DNA of 64,000 bases from Thomasclavelia spiroformis (lineage in GTDB: Bacteria > Bacillota_I > Bacilli_A > Erysipelotrichales > Coprobacillaceae), in the NCBI GenBank assembly GCA_016901755.1, contig JACJKV010000008.1, forward strand, positions 1-64,000, in the 5' to 3' direction. The notes under the pieces were generated by a model that worked only from the letters and a program-made list of their open reading frames with translations, was not told the DNA's origin and made no database searches. The translations under genes and the position numbers were made by a program. Below, piece after piece: positions 7,826-16,934 of this stretch (position 1 is its first letter; each line of letters begins with the position of its first letter).

Positions 7826-10012
7826 TTATAATGTTGTGTATGGATTAAAATCACATACAACTTTTACCTTTCTTTTTTTATAAAAATCATTCATCGTCTG
7901 TAAGACCGGATACAGATTGCTGACTTGTGTCATTTTCAACATGATCCTTTGACGATAAGTATCATTGAGCTTATATATCATACAGTGGGCTGGTCCTAAG
8001 ATGACCGTATTTTGCAGCTGATGATGAAGATAGGTTTTAATATCACTGGCACTTTGATTAACTTCCGCTTCATTTTTTCCCTGAATCAGAATACTGATCA
8101 GATGACAGTATGGTGGATATTTAGCCAGTTTTCTTATTTTCATTTCTTCTGCATAAAATCGTCGATAATCATGATTTTTTACACACTGCATCACAAAATG
8201 ATCAGGATTATAGGTCTGAATCATGACCGTGCCCTGTTTCTGTCCGCGTCCACTGCGTCCAGATACCTGTTCCAGCAGCTGAAAGGTTCGTTCATTAGCT
8301 CTAAAATCTGGAATATTTAACGATATATCGGCATTGATAACTCCTACAAAGGTCACATTTTCAAAATCAAGACCTTTAGCGATCATTTGCGTTCCTAACA
8401 TGATATCAGCTTCATGTTTTTCAAATTGTGACAGCAGTTTTTCATGTCCGCCTTTATGACGGGTCGAATCAACATCATAGCGAATCAGCTTGGCTGATGA
8501 AAAACGTTTTGTGAGATATTCTTCGACTTTCTGGGTACCAGTTCCTACTTTCTGTAAATGGTGTCCCTGACATTGTGGACAGGTTCCAGAAAAGGGCTGC
8601 GTATAATCACAGTAATGACATTGCAAAGAATCCGTTGTTTTATGGTAAGTTAATGTCACATCACAATGTGGACATCTGATCACTTCCCCACAGTCATTAC
8701 ATCTGACAAAAGTAGCGTATCCTCTTTTATTCAGCAATAAAATCACCTGCTCATGACGATTCAGGCACTGTTCAATAGCCTTTTCCATTCGCACTGATAA
8801 AATACCATAGTTCCCCTGTTTCATTTCCGCTGCCATATCGATCAGCTCAATGGCTGGTAAAGGATTCTGATTGATGCGCTGGGGCAATGTGCATAACTGA
8901 TAGACCCCTTTTAAAGCTCGACTGTAGCTTTCTAATGATGGTGTCGCACTGCCTAGAATGACGGGACAATGATGATATTTGCCTCGGATCTTAGCCACCT
9001 GACTGGTAAGATAACGAGGATCATTATCCTGTTTATAACTGGCATCATGTTCTTCATCGAGAATAATCAGACCAATATTTTCTAATGGGGCAAAAACTGC
9101 ACTTCTGGCTCCAACCACAATTTTAACCTCCTGGCTGGCAATACGACGATATTCATCATAGCGTTCTCCAGAAGACAGTCGAGAATGCAATATTGCCACC
9201 TGCCTGCCAAAACGGCTTTTAAAGGCGTTGACCATCATTGGCGTCAAAGATATTTCTGGAACCATCATCAGCACTGTTTTATCCTGTTCAATGACAAAGC
9301 GAGACAAATGCAGATAGACTTCCGTTTTTCCTGATCCCGTGACCCCATAAAGTAAAAAAGTCTGAAAATGATGATAGGAAGCCAGAATTTCATTGACTAC
9401 CTGCTGTTGTGAAGAAGTTAATGGATGATCTTTTTCGATACGTTCTTCATGCTGATAAGGGTCGCGATAAACTTCTTTTTTTACATAGCGAATCGCTTTT
9501 TGTTTTTCAATATTATCAAGGATAGCTTTACTGAAAGGATAATCTTTCACTGCCTGATGATCATGTTCTTTGATATACTGTAAAGCTTCCTGCTGTTTTC
9601 TGGTTTTTAAAAGCTTATCCTCAACGAATTCAACATAGGTCATATAAATGATACCTGGCCCATGGTGACTGCCCGGTTTAAGCTGGGGTGGCAACATACA
9701 TTGCAGACAGCTGATGCGTGGTGCCAGTGTCAGCTTAGCAAGATAAGCTGCTAACTCGCGTAATTCATCATTCAGCAATGGCTTTTCTTCGATGATACTT
9801 TGGATATAAGACAGACGAAAGCCTTTTTCAGCTTCCAGATCTTCCTTGGCCTTATTCGAAAATATCGTATCTTCAACGTAACCAATAATATTCTGATATC
9901 CAAATCTGATTTTAACACGACATCCTGGTTTAACATACTGCATCGCCAGATAATCAAAAGTCATATCCAGTGAACGGGTAGGATGTTCAACCAGAACTTT
10001 TAAAATGTACAT
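7826..10012 (-). CDS. priA: Primosomal replication restart helicase PriA
   Basis: PriA reloads the replisome at stalled forks. The 728-residue protein has the N-terminal DNA-binding region, Walker A LLYGVTGSGKTEVYL, DEEH box and GSATPSLES motif. The zinc-binding insert has paired CXXC motifs (CNDCGEVIRCPHC, CHYCDY, CPQC) between the helicase lobes, then QVSGRSGRG motif VI. A ribosome site GGTGG precedes the ATG. The roughly 100 bp to gmk contains the gmk terminator, so priA likely has its own promoter; a weak TTTATT-16-TATGAT candidate lies there. Confidence 0.95.
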   Translation of the reverse strand: MYILKVLVEHPTRSLDMTFDYLAMQYVKPGCRVKIRFGYQNIIGYVEDTIFSNKAKEDLEAEKGFRLSYIQSIIEEKPLLNDELRELAAYLAKLTLAPRISCLQCMLPPQLKPGSHHGPGIIYMTYVEFVEDKLLKTRKQQEALQYIKEHDHQAVKDYPFSKAILDNIEKQKAIRYVKKEVYRDPYQHEERIEKDHPLTSSQQQVVNEILASYHHFQTFLLYGVTGSGKTEVYLHLSRFVIEQDKTVLMMVPEISLTPMMVNAFKSRFGRQVAILHSRLSSGERYDEYRRIASQEVKIVVGARSAVFAPLENIGLIILDEEHDASYKQDNDPRYLTSQVAKIRGKYHHCPVILGSATPSLESYSRALKGVYQLCTLPQRINQNPLPAIELIDMAAEMKQGNYGILSVRMEKAIEQCLNRHEQVILLLNKRGYATFVRCNDCGEVIRCPHCDVTLTYHKTTDSLQCHYCDYTQPFSGTCPQCQGHHLQKVGTGTQKVEEYLTKRFSSAKLIRYDVDSTRHKGGHEKLLSQFEKHEADIMLGTQMIAKGLDFENVTFVGVINADISLNIPDFRANERTFQLLEQVSGRSGRGQKQGTVMIQTYNPDHFVMQCVKNHDYRRFYAEEMKIRKLAKYPPYCHLISILIQGKNEAEVNQSASDIKTYLHHQLQNTVILGPAHCMIYKLNDTYRQRIMLKMTQVSNLYPVLQTMNDFYKKRKVKVVCDFNPYTTL

Positions 10013-10090
10013 AGATCCACCTTCTTGTTGCTTATTTTATCATAATTACATGTTCTTGAAAATAAATCACTTTTATTCACACAAACAAAA

Positions 10091-10111
10091 AAACTCTAGT
10101 AAATAGAGTTT
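10091..10111 (-). terminator. gmk terminator
   Basis: AAACTCTA and TAGAGTTT arms with a 5-base loop overlap the gmk stop codon and are followed on the minus strand by TTTTTTTGTTTG. This separates gmk transcription from the priA operon. Confidence 0.8.
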
Positions 10112-10673
10112 ATTTCTGATTTTCTTTAATGATCGAAGCAATACGGTCTTTAGCCAGTAATACATCATCATTAACGACTACATATTTATATTCATCTTTG
10201 GTCTGAATTTCTTTTCTTGCTTTATTCATACGTTCCTGAACAATATCTTCACTTTCCGTTCTACGACCACGTATTCTTTTTTCCAGTTCTTCTAATGAAG
10301 GCGGTACTAAAAAGATAGTTAAGGCATCAGGACATTTTTTCATCACCTGCAATGCACCTTGGACCTCAATTTCCAAAACAACATTTTTCCCTTCATCCAG
10401 CAGCTTTTCAACATAGTCTTTAGGTGTTCCATAATAGTTACCTACAAATTTAGCCCATTCCAGAAAACCACCTGCTGCCACTTTTTCAACAAAAGTTTTC
10501 TCATCGACAAAGAAATAATCAATTCCTTCTTTTTCTTTTGGTCTGGCCTTTCTTGTTGTCATCGAAATCGAATAACATAAGTTCAGACTTTCATCTTTAA
10601 ACAGTTCTTCACGAACCGTTCCCTTACCTACACCGCTAGGTCCACTTAAAATGATCAACATCCCTTTATTCAA
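10110..10673 (-). CDS. gmk: Guanylate kinase
   Basis: It phosphorylates GMP to GDP with ATP in purine metabolism. The 187-residue protein has the P-loop LSGPSGVGKGTV and the GMP-binding features of the family, including TTRKARPKEKEGIDYFF and a basic RIRGRR lid. In B. subtilis gmk is followed by rpoZ and coaBC before priA. Neither is present here; a terminator and priA follow directly. A TTGACA-17-TAGAGT promoter lies in the divergent region shared with rqcH. Confidence 0.95.
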   Translation of the reverse strand: MNKGMLIILSGPSGVGKGTVREELFKDESLNLCYSISMTTRKARPKEKEGIDYFFVDEKTFVEKVAAGGFLEWAKFVGNYYGTPKDYVEKLLDEGKNVVLEIEVQGALQVMKKCPDALTIFLVPPSLEELEKRIRGRRTESEDIVQERMNKARKEIQTKDEYKYVVVNDDVLLAKDRIASIIKENQK

Positions 10674-10771
10674 AACAATTCACGCCCCTTTTTTATATTT
10701 TTTACTCTACAATAACAAAGTTATAATGTCAATTAAATTCAAATATGATATAGTAATTTGGGGTGATAAAA

Positions 10772-12415
10772 ATGGCTTATGATGGAATAATGTTACATCG
10801 TATCAAAAACCTTTTTACAGAAACGATCCAGGGTGGTCGTATCAATAAAATATATCAGATTTCAAAATATGAACTGCTCTTTACCGTTAGGGCAAACCGT
10901 CAAAACTATATGCTGCTGATATCATGTCATCCAATGTATGCACGTATTCAGCTCACTTCACTAGACTATCCTACTCCCGAAAGTCCTAATCCTTTAACCA
11001 TGCTGTTTAGAAAAATACTGGAAGGCGGATACATTAAAACAATAGAACAGATCGATCTTGATCGTATCTTAAAAATAACTTTTGCAACGCATAATGAACT
11101 TGGAGACTATATCGAATACTATATGTATATCGAAATCATGGGCAAGCATTCTAATATCATACTGGTCAACAGTGAAGAAAAGATCGTCGACTGTATCAAA
11201 CATATTTCACCTAGCATGAACAGTGAACGTTTTTTACAGCCAGGAGCTTTATATAAACTGCCACCAATGATTGCAAAGCTTGATCCTTTTACCAGTGATT
11301 ATATCGAAGACAACCAGCTTAACAGAATATATCAGGGAATGTCACCGGTCTTATCTAAAGAAATTGTCTATCGTATCGATCATGGTCAGAAATTTCATGA
11401 TATTTTACAGGAAATTGATCATTCTCAACAGCTGTATTTAACTTTAGCTGATAATCGCGAATACTTCTATCTGATCGAACTGACTCATTTACAGGGAAAA
11501 ACAGTATCCTATCCAATATTTGATGGTCTGGATAAGCATTTTCATGAAATTGATCAGAAAGAAAGAATCAAGCAGCAAACAAGCAATCTGCTTAAATTTA
11601 TTACTAATGAATATCATAAAAATGTAAATAAGCTGGAAAAACTGAAAAATACACTAGCTACTTCCCAAAACAGTGATGAATATCGTATTAAAGGAGATCT
11701 GTTGTATTCATCATTGCATTTGCTGGAAAAAGGAATGACTCATATCGTCGTCGACAATTATTATGATGGTACACAACTGGATATTACTTTAGATCCAAAA
11801 CTTGATCCAAAAGCTAATGCTCAAAAATACTATCAGAAATATCAGAAAGCAAAAAATTCAATTCAGATCTTACATGAACAGATTGACATAACCACAAAAG
11901 AAATCGAATATTTTGATTCGCTTTTGACTGCCATGTCTCAGGCTTCCTATTATGATGCCCTGGAAATCAAAGAAGAACTGGAAAATGAAGGATATATCAA
12001 AAAAAGAAAGAAAAAAAATACGATCAGAAAAAAACAGATTCCTCACTTTCTGTCTTTTATAACTAAAGATGGTATCGAAATAGATGTTGGTAAAAACAAT
12101 CTGCAAAACGATTATCTGACATTTAAATATGCGCATCGCTATGATACCTGGTTTCATGCCAAGGATATGCCTGGCAGCCACGTTATCGTCAAAGCTCAGG
12201 AACTTGATGAGTATACAATCAGACTGGCAGCTAAAATGGCAGCCTATTATTCAAAAGGGAAAAACTCCAGCAGTGTTCCAGTAAACTATACGCTGGTCAA
12301 AACCCTGAAAAAACCTTCTGGCAGTAAGCCTGGAAAAGTGATCCTTGACAGTTATAAAACTATCTATATCGATCCTGATGATACCTTTCTTCAGGAAATT
12401 ACACCAAAAAAATAG
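10772..12415 (+). CDS. rqcH: Ribosome-associated quality control factor RqcH (NFACT/FbpA family)
   Basis: RqcH binds stalled 50S-peptidyl-tRNA and adds C-terminal alanine tails that mark chains for degradation. The protein has the NFACT-N domain (about 1-200), a helical middle and coiled-coil region (about 280-410) and the C-terminal NFACT-R domain with DTWFHAKDMPGSHVIV. The start at 10772 (MAYDGIMLHR) has GGGGTG seven bases upstream and matches the family, so the in-frame GTG three codons earlier is not used. It was previously annotated as fibronectin-binding protein. Divergent from gmk and followed by a terminator. Confidence 0.93.
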   Translation: MAYDGIMLHRIKNLFTETIQGGRINKIYQISKYELLFTVRANRQNYMLLISCHPMYARIQLTSLDYPTPESPNPLTMLFRKILEGGYIKTIEQIDLDRILKITFATHNELGDYIEYYMYIEIMGKHSNIILVNSEEKIVDCIKHISPSMNSERFLQPGALYKLPPMIAKLDPFTSDYIEDNQLNRIYQGMSPVLSKEIVYRIDHGQKFHDILQEIDHSQQLYLTLADNREYFYLIELTHLQGKTVSYPIFDGLDKHFHEIDQKERIKQQTSNLLKFITNEYHKNVNKLEKLKNTLATSQNSDEYRIKGDLLYSSLHLLEKGMTHIVVDNYYDGTQLDITLDPKLDPKANAQKYYQKYQKAKNSIQILHEQIDITTKEIEYFDSLLTAMSQASYYDALEIKEELENEGYIKKRKKKNTIRKKQIPHFLSFITKDGIEIDVGKNNLQNDYLTFKYAHRYDTWFHAKDMPGSHVIVKAQELDEYTIRLAAKMAAYYSKGKNSSSVPVNYTLVKTLKKPSGSKPGKVILDSYKTIYIDPDDTFLQEITPKK

Positions 12416-12434
12416 ATGCCGAAGCATCTATTTT
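12409..12434. terminator. Bidirectional terminator between rqcH and the CotD-like gene
   Basis: A perfect 11 bp stem AAAATAGATGC/GCATCTATTTT with a CGAA tetraloop overlaps the stop codons of both convergent genes and gives a T run in both directions. Confidence 0.88.
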
Positions 12435-12711
12435 ACATACAGCAGTTATTATTGTTGTTTTGAGTATAATAAGTTTCTTCATATTGTGGATAATAACGTG
12501 GATAATAAATCACATTATTAACACGACGGCATTCAATAGGACAGATTACTGGCTGTTCAACATATTGATTGTGAAAAGACGTACAAACTTTTTTAGGCGC
12601 TACAATAGGCTGAACACCAGATTGTGAATAACCACAATTTGATTTACAGCAGCATTGCCCTGCCATTTGTGAACAGTTCTGAAAACATGAATGATTGCAT
12701 TGGCAGCTCAT
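12433..12711 (-). CDS. Small Cys/Tyr/Asn-rich protein, CotD-like spore coat candidate
   Basis: This 92-residue protein has an N-terminal cluster of nine cysteines in the first 27 residues. A middle segment APKKVCTSFHNQYVEQPVICPIECRR follows, then a Tyr-rich tail ending NNNNNCCM. The arrangement of repeated short half-motifs resembles CotD-family spore coat proteins, which have CC-rich ends and internal paired motifs. I assign this by composition and layout only. AGGAGG lies before the ATG. It is monocistronic, divergent from pgeF. If correct, it argues that the organism makes spores. A metal-binding or other Cys-rich surface protein is the alternative. Confidence 0.55.
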   Translation of the reverse strand: MSCQCNHSCFQNCSQMAGQCCCKSNCGYSQSGVQPIVAPKKVCTSFHNQYVEQPVICPIECRRVNNVIYYPRYYPQYEETYYTQNNNNNCCM

Positions 12712-12787
12712 ATCATTAACACCTCCTAATATAATTTATGGCAGATGTTAAATAAAAACTGGACTTTTTGGAAAAAAGGAGAAAAAT

Positions 12788-13531
12788 ATGGAAATTATAC
12801 AATGGAATATACATCCTGATGTCGAAGCCTATACAACTACCAGAGAACTGGGTGATATCTCATTTAACAACCCTGACTATCAGCTGATCTTAAATCATCG
12901 TCAGAAACTGGCCAGCTTACTGCATAGCGATCTGAAACATATGGTCGCTCCTCGCCAGAGTCATACTACCAATCTTAGACAGGTCTATTTAAAAGACGGT
13001 GGTACCAATATGCTATGTCTAAGCGATCAGCTGCAGGATGTCGACGCTACCTATACTAGAGACCAGGATCTCTATTTATTATCATTTCATGCAGACTGTA
13101 CACCGGTCCTTATCTACTGTGAAGATCAGAAAATTGTCTGTGCCATCCATTCTGGCTGGTTAGGTACTGTCAGACAGATCGTAGACAAGACCGTTCGCTA
13201 TCTGATCGAACACGAACACTGTCAAAGTCAGTATATGCACTGTCTGATTGGTCCCTGCATTTCAAAACTGCATCTGGAAGTACAGGATGACGTCATCGAT
13301 CAGGTCAGGCAAATGAATTATGATACTTCACCATTCTATACCAAAACAGATGATATCCATTATCTGTTGGACAATAAAGGTTTAAACAGACAGCAGTTAC
13401 TCAATTTAGGAGTTCCTAAACAGAATATTCAGGTCTCTTCATACTGTACTGTAGAAAATAACGATTTATTTTACTCTCATCGTAAAAATAAAGATGGTGC
13501 CAGAAATATAACGCTGATCAAACGAAAATAA
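12788..13531 (+). CDS. pgeF: Laccase-domain purine nucleoside phosphorylase (YlmD/YfiH family)
   Basis: The 247-residue protein belongs to the multicopper-like polyphenol oxidase family, now known to cleave purine nucleosides and, in some members, to edit peptidoglycan precursors. The zinc ligands and core motifs are present: HADCTPVLIYC, AIHSGWLGTV and LIGPCIS, plus SSYCT and FYSHR near the C terminus. AAAGGAG precedes the ATG. In B. subtilis ylmD sits in the division cluster; here it stands alone between two terminators. The physiological substrate cannot be read from sequence. Confidence 0.88.
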   Translation: MEIIQWNIHPDVEAYTTTRELGDISFNNPDYQLILNHRQKLASLLHSDLKHMVAPRQSHTTNLRQVYLKDGGTNMLCLSDQLQDVDATYTRDQDLYLLSFHADCTPVLIYCEDQKIVCAIHSGWLGTVRQIVDKTVRYLIEHEHCQSQYMHCLIGPCISKLHLEVQDDVIDQVRQMNYDTSPFYTKTDDIHYLLDNKGLNRQQLLNLGVPKQNIQVSSYCTVENNDLFYSHRKNKDGARNITLIKRK

Positions 13532-13567
13532 AAAGCGATAGCCGACATTATGTCAGTTATCACTTTT
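13531..13567. terminator. Bidirectional terminator between pgeF and nnr
   Basis: Arms AAAAGCGATAGCCGACA and TGTCAGTTATCACTTTT pair with two mismatches around a TTA loop and are flanked by A and T runs. The hairpin serves both convergent genes. Confidence 0.82.
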
Positions 13568-13568
13568 T

Positions 13569-15047
13569 TTATGATTTTTGAACGATCTTAAACATACATT
13601 GAGGAATCAGCTCGATCATCTGATGAGCAATGGCGGTATACTGATTTTTTGCCAGTTCATCACCACAGCATCCATGTAAATACACACCGAGGATCGCGGC
13701 ATTTTTAGCACTGTATCCCTGTCCTAACAGACTGGTAATGATACCGGCCAAGACATCTCCCATTCCTGCTGAAGACATCGTCTTGTTACCTGTCGTATTG
13801 CGATAAGCTTCGTAGCCATCAGTAATCAAAGTATTTGGTCCTTTTAATACCAGCACAACATGATACTTACGAGCAAAAGCTATCGCCTGATCGACCATTT
13901 CCGCCGTATTTTTAAAATCAACAAATCTGCTGAATTCACCGTGATGAGGCGTTAAGATCCAGCTTGCCTCATGCTGTTCAAGCAAAAACTTATTATGCGC
14001 CAGGATCGTTAAGGCATCACCATCAATAACTGCTGGTTTTTTATTCTCTTTCAAAAATGGTATCACAAGATCATAAGCATCCTGATTTAATCCTAGACCA
14101 CTTCCAATTAAAACCGCACTTTTATCTTCAAGATCTTTATCTCTGATCGTACGCTGTCTTAAAATAGACGTTGCTTCTGGTGCAAAAATACTTAATGACT
14201 GTAAAACCCGATCATTAGAACAGACTGTTACAATTCCACTGCCCGTATACACCGATGCTTTTGCAGCCAGTAAAGACGCACCAATATAATGATGACATCC
14301 GGTAATATGTAAAACTTTACCATAGGTTCCTTTATGTCCATCAAATTTTCTTTGTTTTAAATGATATTTGGCCCATTTGTCTTCAACCAGTTTTGCTAGT
14401 AACAGATCTTCATGCAGATTTCTGGCATCCAGTAACTCTAAAACAATGTCACCTGTATAAATTTGACATTCACTGTTTAAAAAACCAAGTTTCAAAGCCG
14501 TAAGCGTGATAGTTTTACTGGCACAAATACAGCTGTTATAAGGTTTACCATTATCTGGATTCAAGCCGGTAGGAATATCAATCGATACAACATCAATATC
14601 ATAAGCGTTATTAATGATATCAACCGCATTTTTAACAAGACCTCTTAAATCACCATTTAATCCAAAGCCAAACAAGGCATCCACTACAACCTCATACTGG
14701 AACAGTTCTCTTTCAAAATCATCCAGCATAGATTCATCCAGCCAGATGATCTTCATTGCCAGATCTTCAGCCTGATTCATATAATACTGATTGGCTTGAG
14801 ACAGGCGATTAACATCTCCCGTACAATACAGAACAACATCTTTTTGCTGATGCGCTAACTTAATGGCCAGTGAAATACCATCGGCTCCATTATTTCCGGG
14901 ACCACAAATGATCAGGATTTTCTGATAAGCAGTAAAATGTTTCAACAGGCAGTCGCTGGCTTTATCAACCAGCTGTTCAATGGTATATCCTTCATCTAAT
15001 AATGCATGATCGTATCTTTTTAACTGCTGACTGGTCGCTACGTACAT
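13569..15047 (-). CDS. nnr: Bifunctional NAD(P)H-hydrate repair enzyme (epimerase plus dehydratase)
   Basis: It repairs damaged NADHX and NADPHX. Residues 1-205 are the YjeF_N epimerase domain with the nucleotide motif GPGNNGADG and SIDIPTGL. Residues 220-490 are the ribokinase-like dehydratase domain with GTYGKVLHITG, TPHHGEFSR and the ATP/ADP-site motif SSAGMGDVLAG. The 492-residue length is normal for the fused form. It stands alone with terminators on both sides. Confidence 0.94.
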   Translation of the reverse strand: MYVATSQQLKRYDHALLDEGYTIEQLVDKASDCLLKHFTAYQKILIICGPGNNGADGISLAIKLAHQQKDVVLYCTGDVNRLSQANQYYMNQAEDLAMKIIWLDESMLDDFERELFQYEVVVDALFGFGLNGDLRGLVKNAVDIINNAYDIDVVSIDIPTGLNPDNGKPYNSCICASKTITLTALKLGFLNSECQIYTGDIVLELLDARNLHEDLLLAKLVEDKWAKYHLKQRKFDGHKGTYGKVLHITGCHHYIGASLLAAKASVYTGSGIVTVCSNDRVLQSLSIFAPEATSILRQRTIRDKDLEDKSAVLIGSGLGLNQDAYDLVIPFLKENKKPAVIDGDALTILAHNKFLLEQHEASWILTPHHGEFSRFVDFKNTAEMVDQAIAFARKYHVVLVLKGPNTLITDGYEAYRNTTGNKTMSSAGMGDVLAGIITSLLGQGYSAKNAAILGVYLHGCCGDELAKNQYTAIAHQMIELIPQCMFKIVQKS

Positions 15048-15101
15048 ATTATCACCTCATTTTCATTATACACGTATCCAAAATAAAAAACCATAAAGAA
15101 A

Positions 15102-15127
15102 TGGTTCCATGTTAAACACGGAACCAC
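15102..15127 (-). terminator. Terminator of the first NlpC/P60 gene
   Basis: TGGTTCC and GGAACCA arms, extended after one mismatch, lie just past the NlpC/P60 stop codon. On the minus strand a T-rich tract including TTTTTT follows. Confidence 0.75.
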
Positions 15128-15142
15128 TTATTTATGATTATA

Positions 15143-16558
15143 CTATCTGTATCTTACACCGCATGTAAAATTTCCTGATGACATATTTGAAATTTTAACA
15201 ACATCACCAGTATGTGGAGCATGAACATATTGTCCGCCACCGATATAAATACCGACATGTCCTGAACGCCATACGATATCTCCAGGTTCAAGCTGTGAAA
15301 GGCTGATGACCTGACCACCTGCTTTTTGAGCTCCTGAAGTTCTTGGAATATAGATACCATGCTGTGCATATACCCATTGTGTAAATCCAGAACAGTCAAA
15401 AGCACTTGGTCCAGTAGCACCCCATCTATATGGTGTTCCTAATTTTGATAAACCAGTATTTACCAGAGCTTGTCCTGAATAAACAACGTCGACATTTAAG
15501 ATTGCTTCAGATTTATTTCCAAAAGAATCTGTTGCAGTATAAACTACAGTTTTATTGCCTGTAGAAGCTGTATCTATCGTGTTATATGTAACTTTAGATT
15601 TCATATCACCATCATGATTATCAGTAGCTGAAACCAGATAAGATGCCAGGTCAATACTGTCACCTTTGTTAACTGTTACTTTATTAGCTGATAAAACAAT
15701 ATTTGGCCCACTGATATCTTTAACAGTAACGCTCAATTTTTGTGTTGAGACATTACCAGCAGCATCAGTAGCTGATACCGTAATTTCCTGATTCTGATCT
15801 AATAATTGAGTATCTACTTTTTGATCAGTTGTAATCTGTACCTGAGTATCAATATTATCAGTAACCGTCATATAATCCAAAGGATTAAATTCGCTGTTGT
15901 AATCAGCAACCACCTGTTCACCAGCTTTCAAAGTAATAACTGGCGCCTCAATATCTGAAACCAGAAATGATAATGTTTCTTTTGTCTCATTACCATATGT
16001 ATCACTGACTTTAACATTAATATTCTGGATCCCTGATTTTGTTGCATCAAGTGCTACATCACTTTCAATAAACGGTGTAACATCACCATCCACATTGTCT
16101 GTAGCTTTGATATAAGAAGCCAAATCACTGCTTCCATTAATTGGAACTTCTATAACGTAACCATTATCTGCACCCAGAATTTCAATTTCTGGTGCTTCAT
16201 TATCTACCACTTCAATTTCAATTGTTTTAACACTTTCGTTATTGAACTGATCTGTAGCTGAAACGTCAACCTGATATTTTCCAATCTGTTTTGTATCTAA
16301 TGACTGATCATGAGCAGCTAAAATCAGTTCATCTCTGCTGTCATGATTGTCTGAAACTTCCAACATATCCAAATCAATTTTTTCTCCATAAGGAACGATC
16401 ATATGATCAGTTAAGATTTCTGGCTTTTCATGATCTACAGCGGCATAACCAACCAGCATAAACGCAGTCACTCCTAACATAGGAATAAACATTGCTTTTC
16501 TATTACCGATCTTTTCTTCAAAAACTTTTTGAAATGTTGCCTTGATATTTCTTTCCAT
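15143..16558 (-). CDS. Secreted NlpC/P60 peptidoglycan hydrolase with Ig-like repeats (paralogue 1)
   Basis: This 471-residue protein should cleave the stem peptide of peptidoglycan outside the cell. A long polar N terminus precedes a hydrophobic export segment (KAMFIPMLGVTAFMLVGYAA). Four Ig-like (DUF5011/HYR-type) repeats follow, each closing with a D-x-x-A/G-P motif. The C-terminal NlpC/P60 domain (last 110 residues) has Cys in FDCSGF, His in GHVGIY and His in VHAPH. The start at 16558 is chosen because AAAGGAG lies seven bases before it, while the in-frame extension upstream has no such site. It is a tandem paralogue of the next gene upstream. Confidence 0.9.
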   Translation of the reverse strand: MERNIKATFQKVFEEKIGNRKAMFIPMLGVTAFMLVGYAAVDHEKPEILTDHMIVPYGEKIDLDMLEVSDNHDSRDELILAAHDQSLDTKQIGKYQVDVSATDQFNNESVKTIEIEVVDNEAPEIEILGADNGYVIEVPINGSSDLASYIKATDNVDGDVTPFIESDVALDATKSGIQNINVKVSDTYGNETKETLSFLVSDIEAPVITLKAGEQVVADYNSEFNPLDYMTVTDNIDTQVQITTDQKVDTQLLDQNQEITVSATDAAGNVSTQKLSVTVKDISGPNIVLSANKVTVNKGDSIDLASYLVSATDNHDGDMKSKVTYNTIDTASTGNKTVVYTATDSFGNKSEAILNVDVVYSGQALVNTGLSKLGTPYRWGATGPSAFDCSGFTQWVYAQHGIYIPRTSGAQKAGGQVISLSQLEPGDIVWRSGHVGIYIGGGQYVHAPHTGDVVKISNMSSGNFTCGVRYR

Positions 16559-16596
16559 TCGATTTCTCCTTTCAAAAAATACTGCAAGCATTTTCA

Positions 16597-16625
16597 ATGT
16601 TAACACATCTGAAATCAGTTTGCAA
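16597..16625 (-). promoter_or_regulatory. Candidate promoter of the first NlpC/P60 gene
   Basis: On the minus strand TTGCAA (16620-16625) and TAACAT (16597-16602) are spaced by 17 bp, about 40 bp before the ATG. It is the best sigma-A-like match in the AT-rich 376 bp gap between the two hydrolase genes. Confidence 0.5.
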
Positions 16626-16681
16626 ATTTATTATGGACATAATCCAAGAAAGATATATAATTTTAGGATTTTCATAAATTA

Positions 16682-16698
16682 TTAACGTAATATTTACG
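16682..16698 (-). promoter_or_regulatory. Possible WalR-type direct repeat
   Basis: On the minus strand CGTAAA-N5-CGTTAA has the spacing of the WalR box TGTWAH-N5-TGTWAH and differs only in the first base of each half. It lies about 55 bp upstream of the candidate promoter of a wall hydrolase, the usual type of WalR target. The region is very AT-rich, so chance is possible. Confidence 0.3.
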
Positions 16699-16894
16699 TA
16701 TTAAGAAAGTATTAAGGAAAAATATGGTATTTATTTTTTATACAAAAATAATACTACCATAAAAAAACATTCATAAATTCAAAACTTTTTATTATGATCT
16801 GATTTCTATGATATAAAAAACAAATTATCCTTAATTTGTATTATTAACAAATCTGAATTTTCTAAGAATAATTCAAAACTATATCATTGATAAA

Positions 16895-16920
16895 AAAACT
16901 ACGACAATCGTCGTAGTTTT
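16895..16920 (-). terminator. Terminator of the second NlpC/P60 gene
   Basis: A perfect 11 bp stem AAAACTACGAC/GTCGTAGTTTT with an AATC loop lies 14 bp past the stop codon. The minus-strand T run is seven bases. Between this hairpin and 16681 I see only AT-rich DNA. Confidence 0.88.
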
Positions 16921-16934
16921 AATATAAAGTTATT

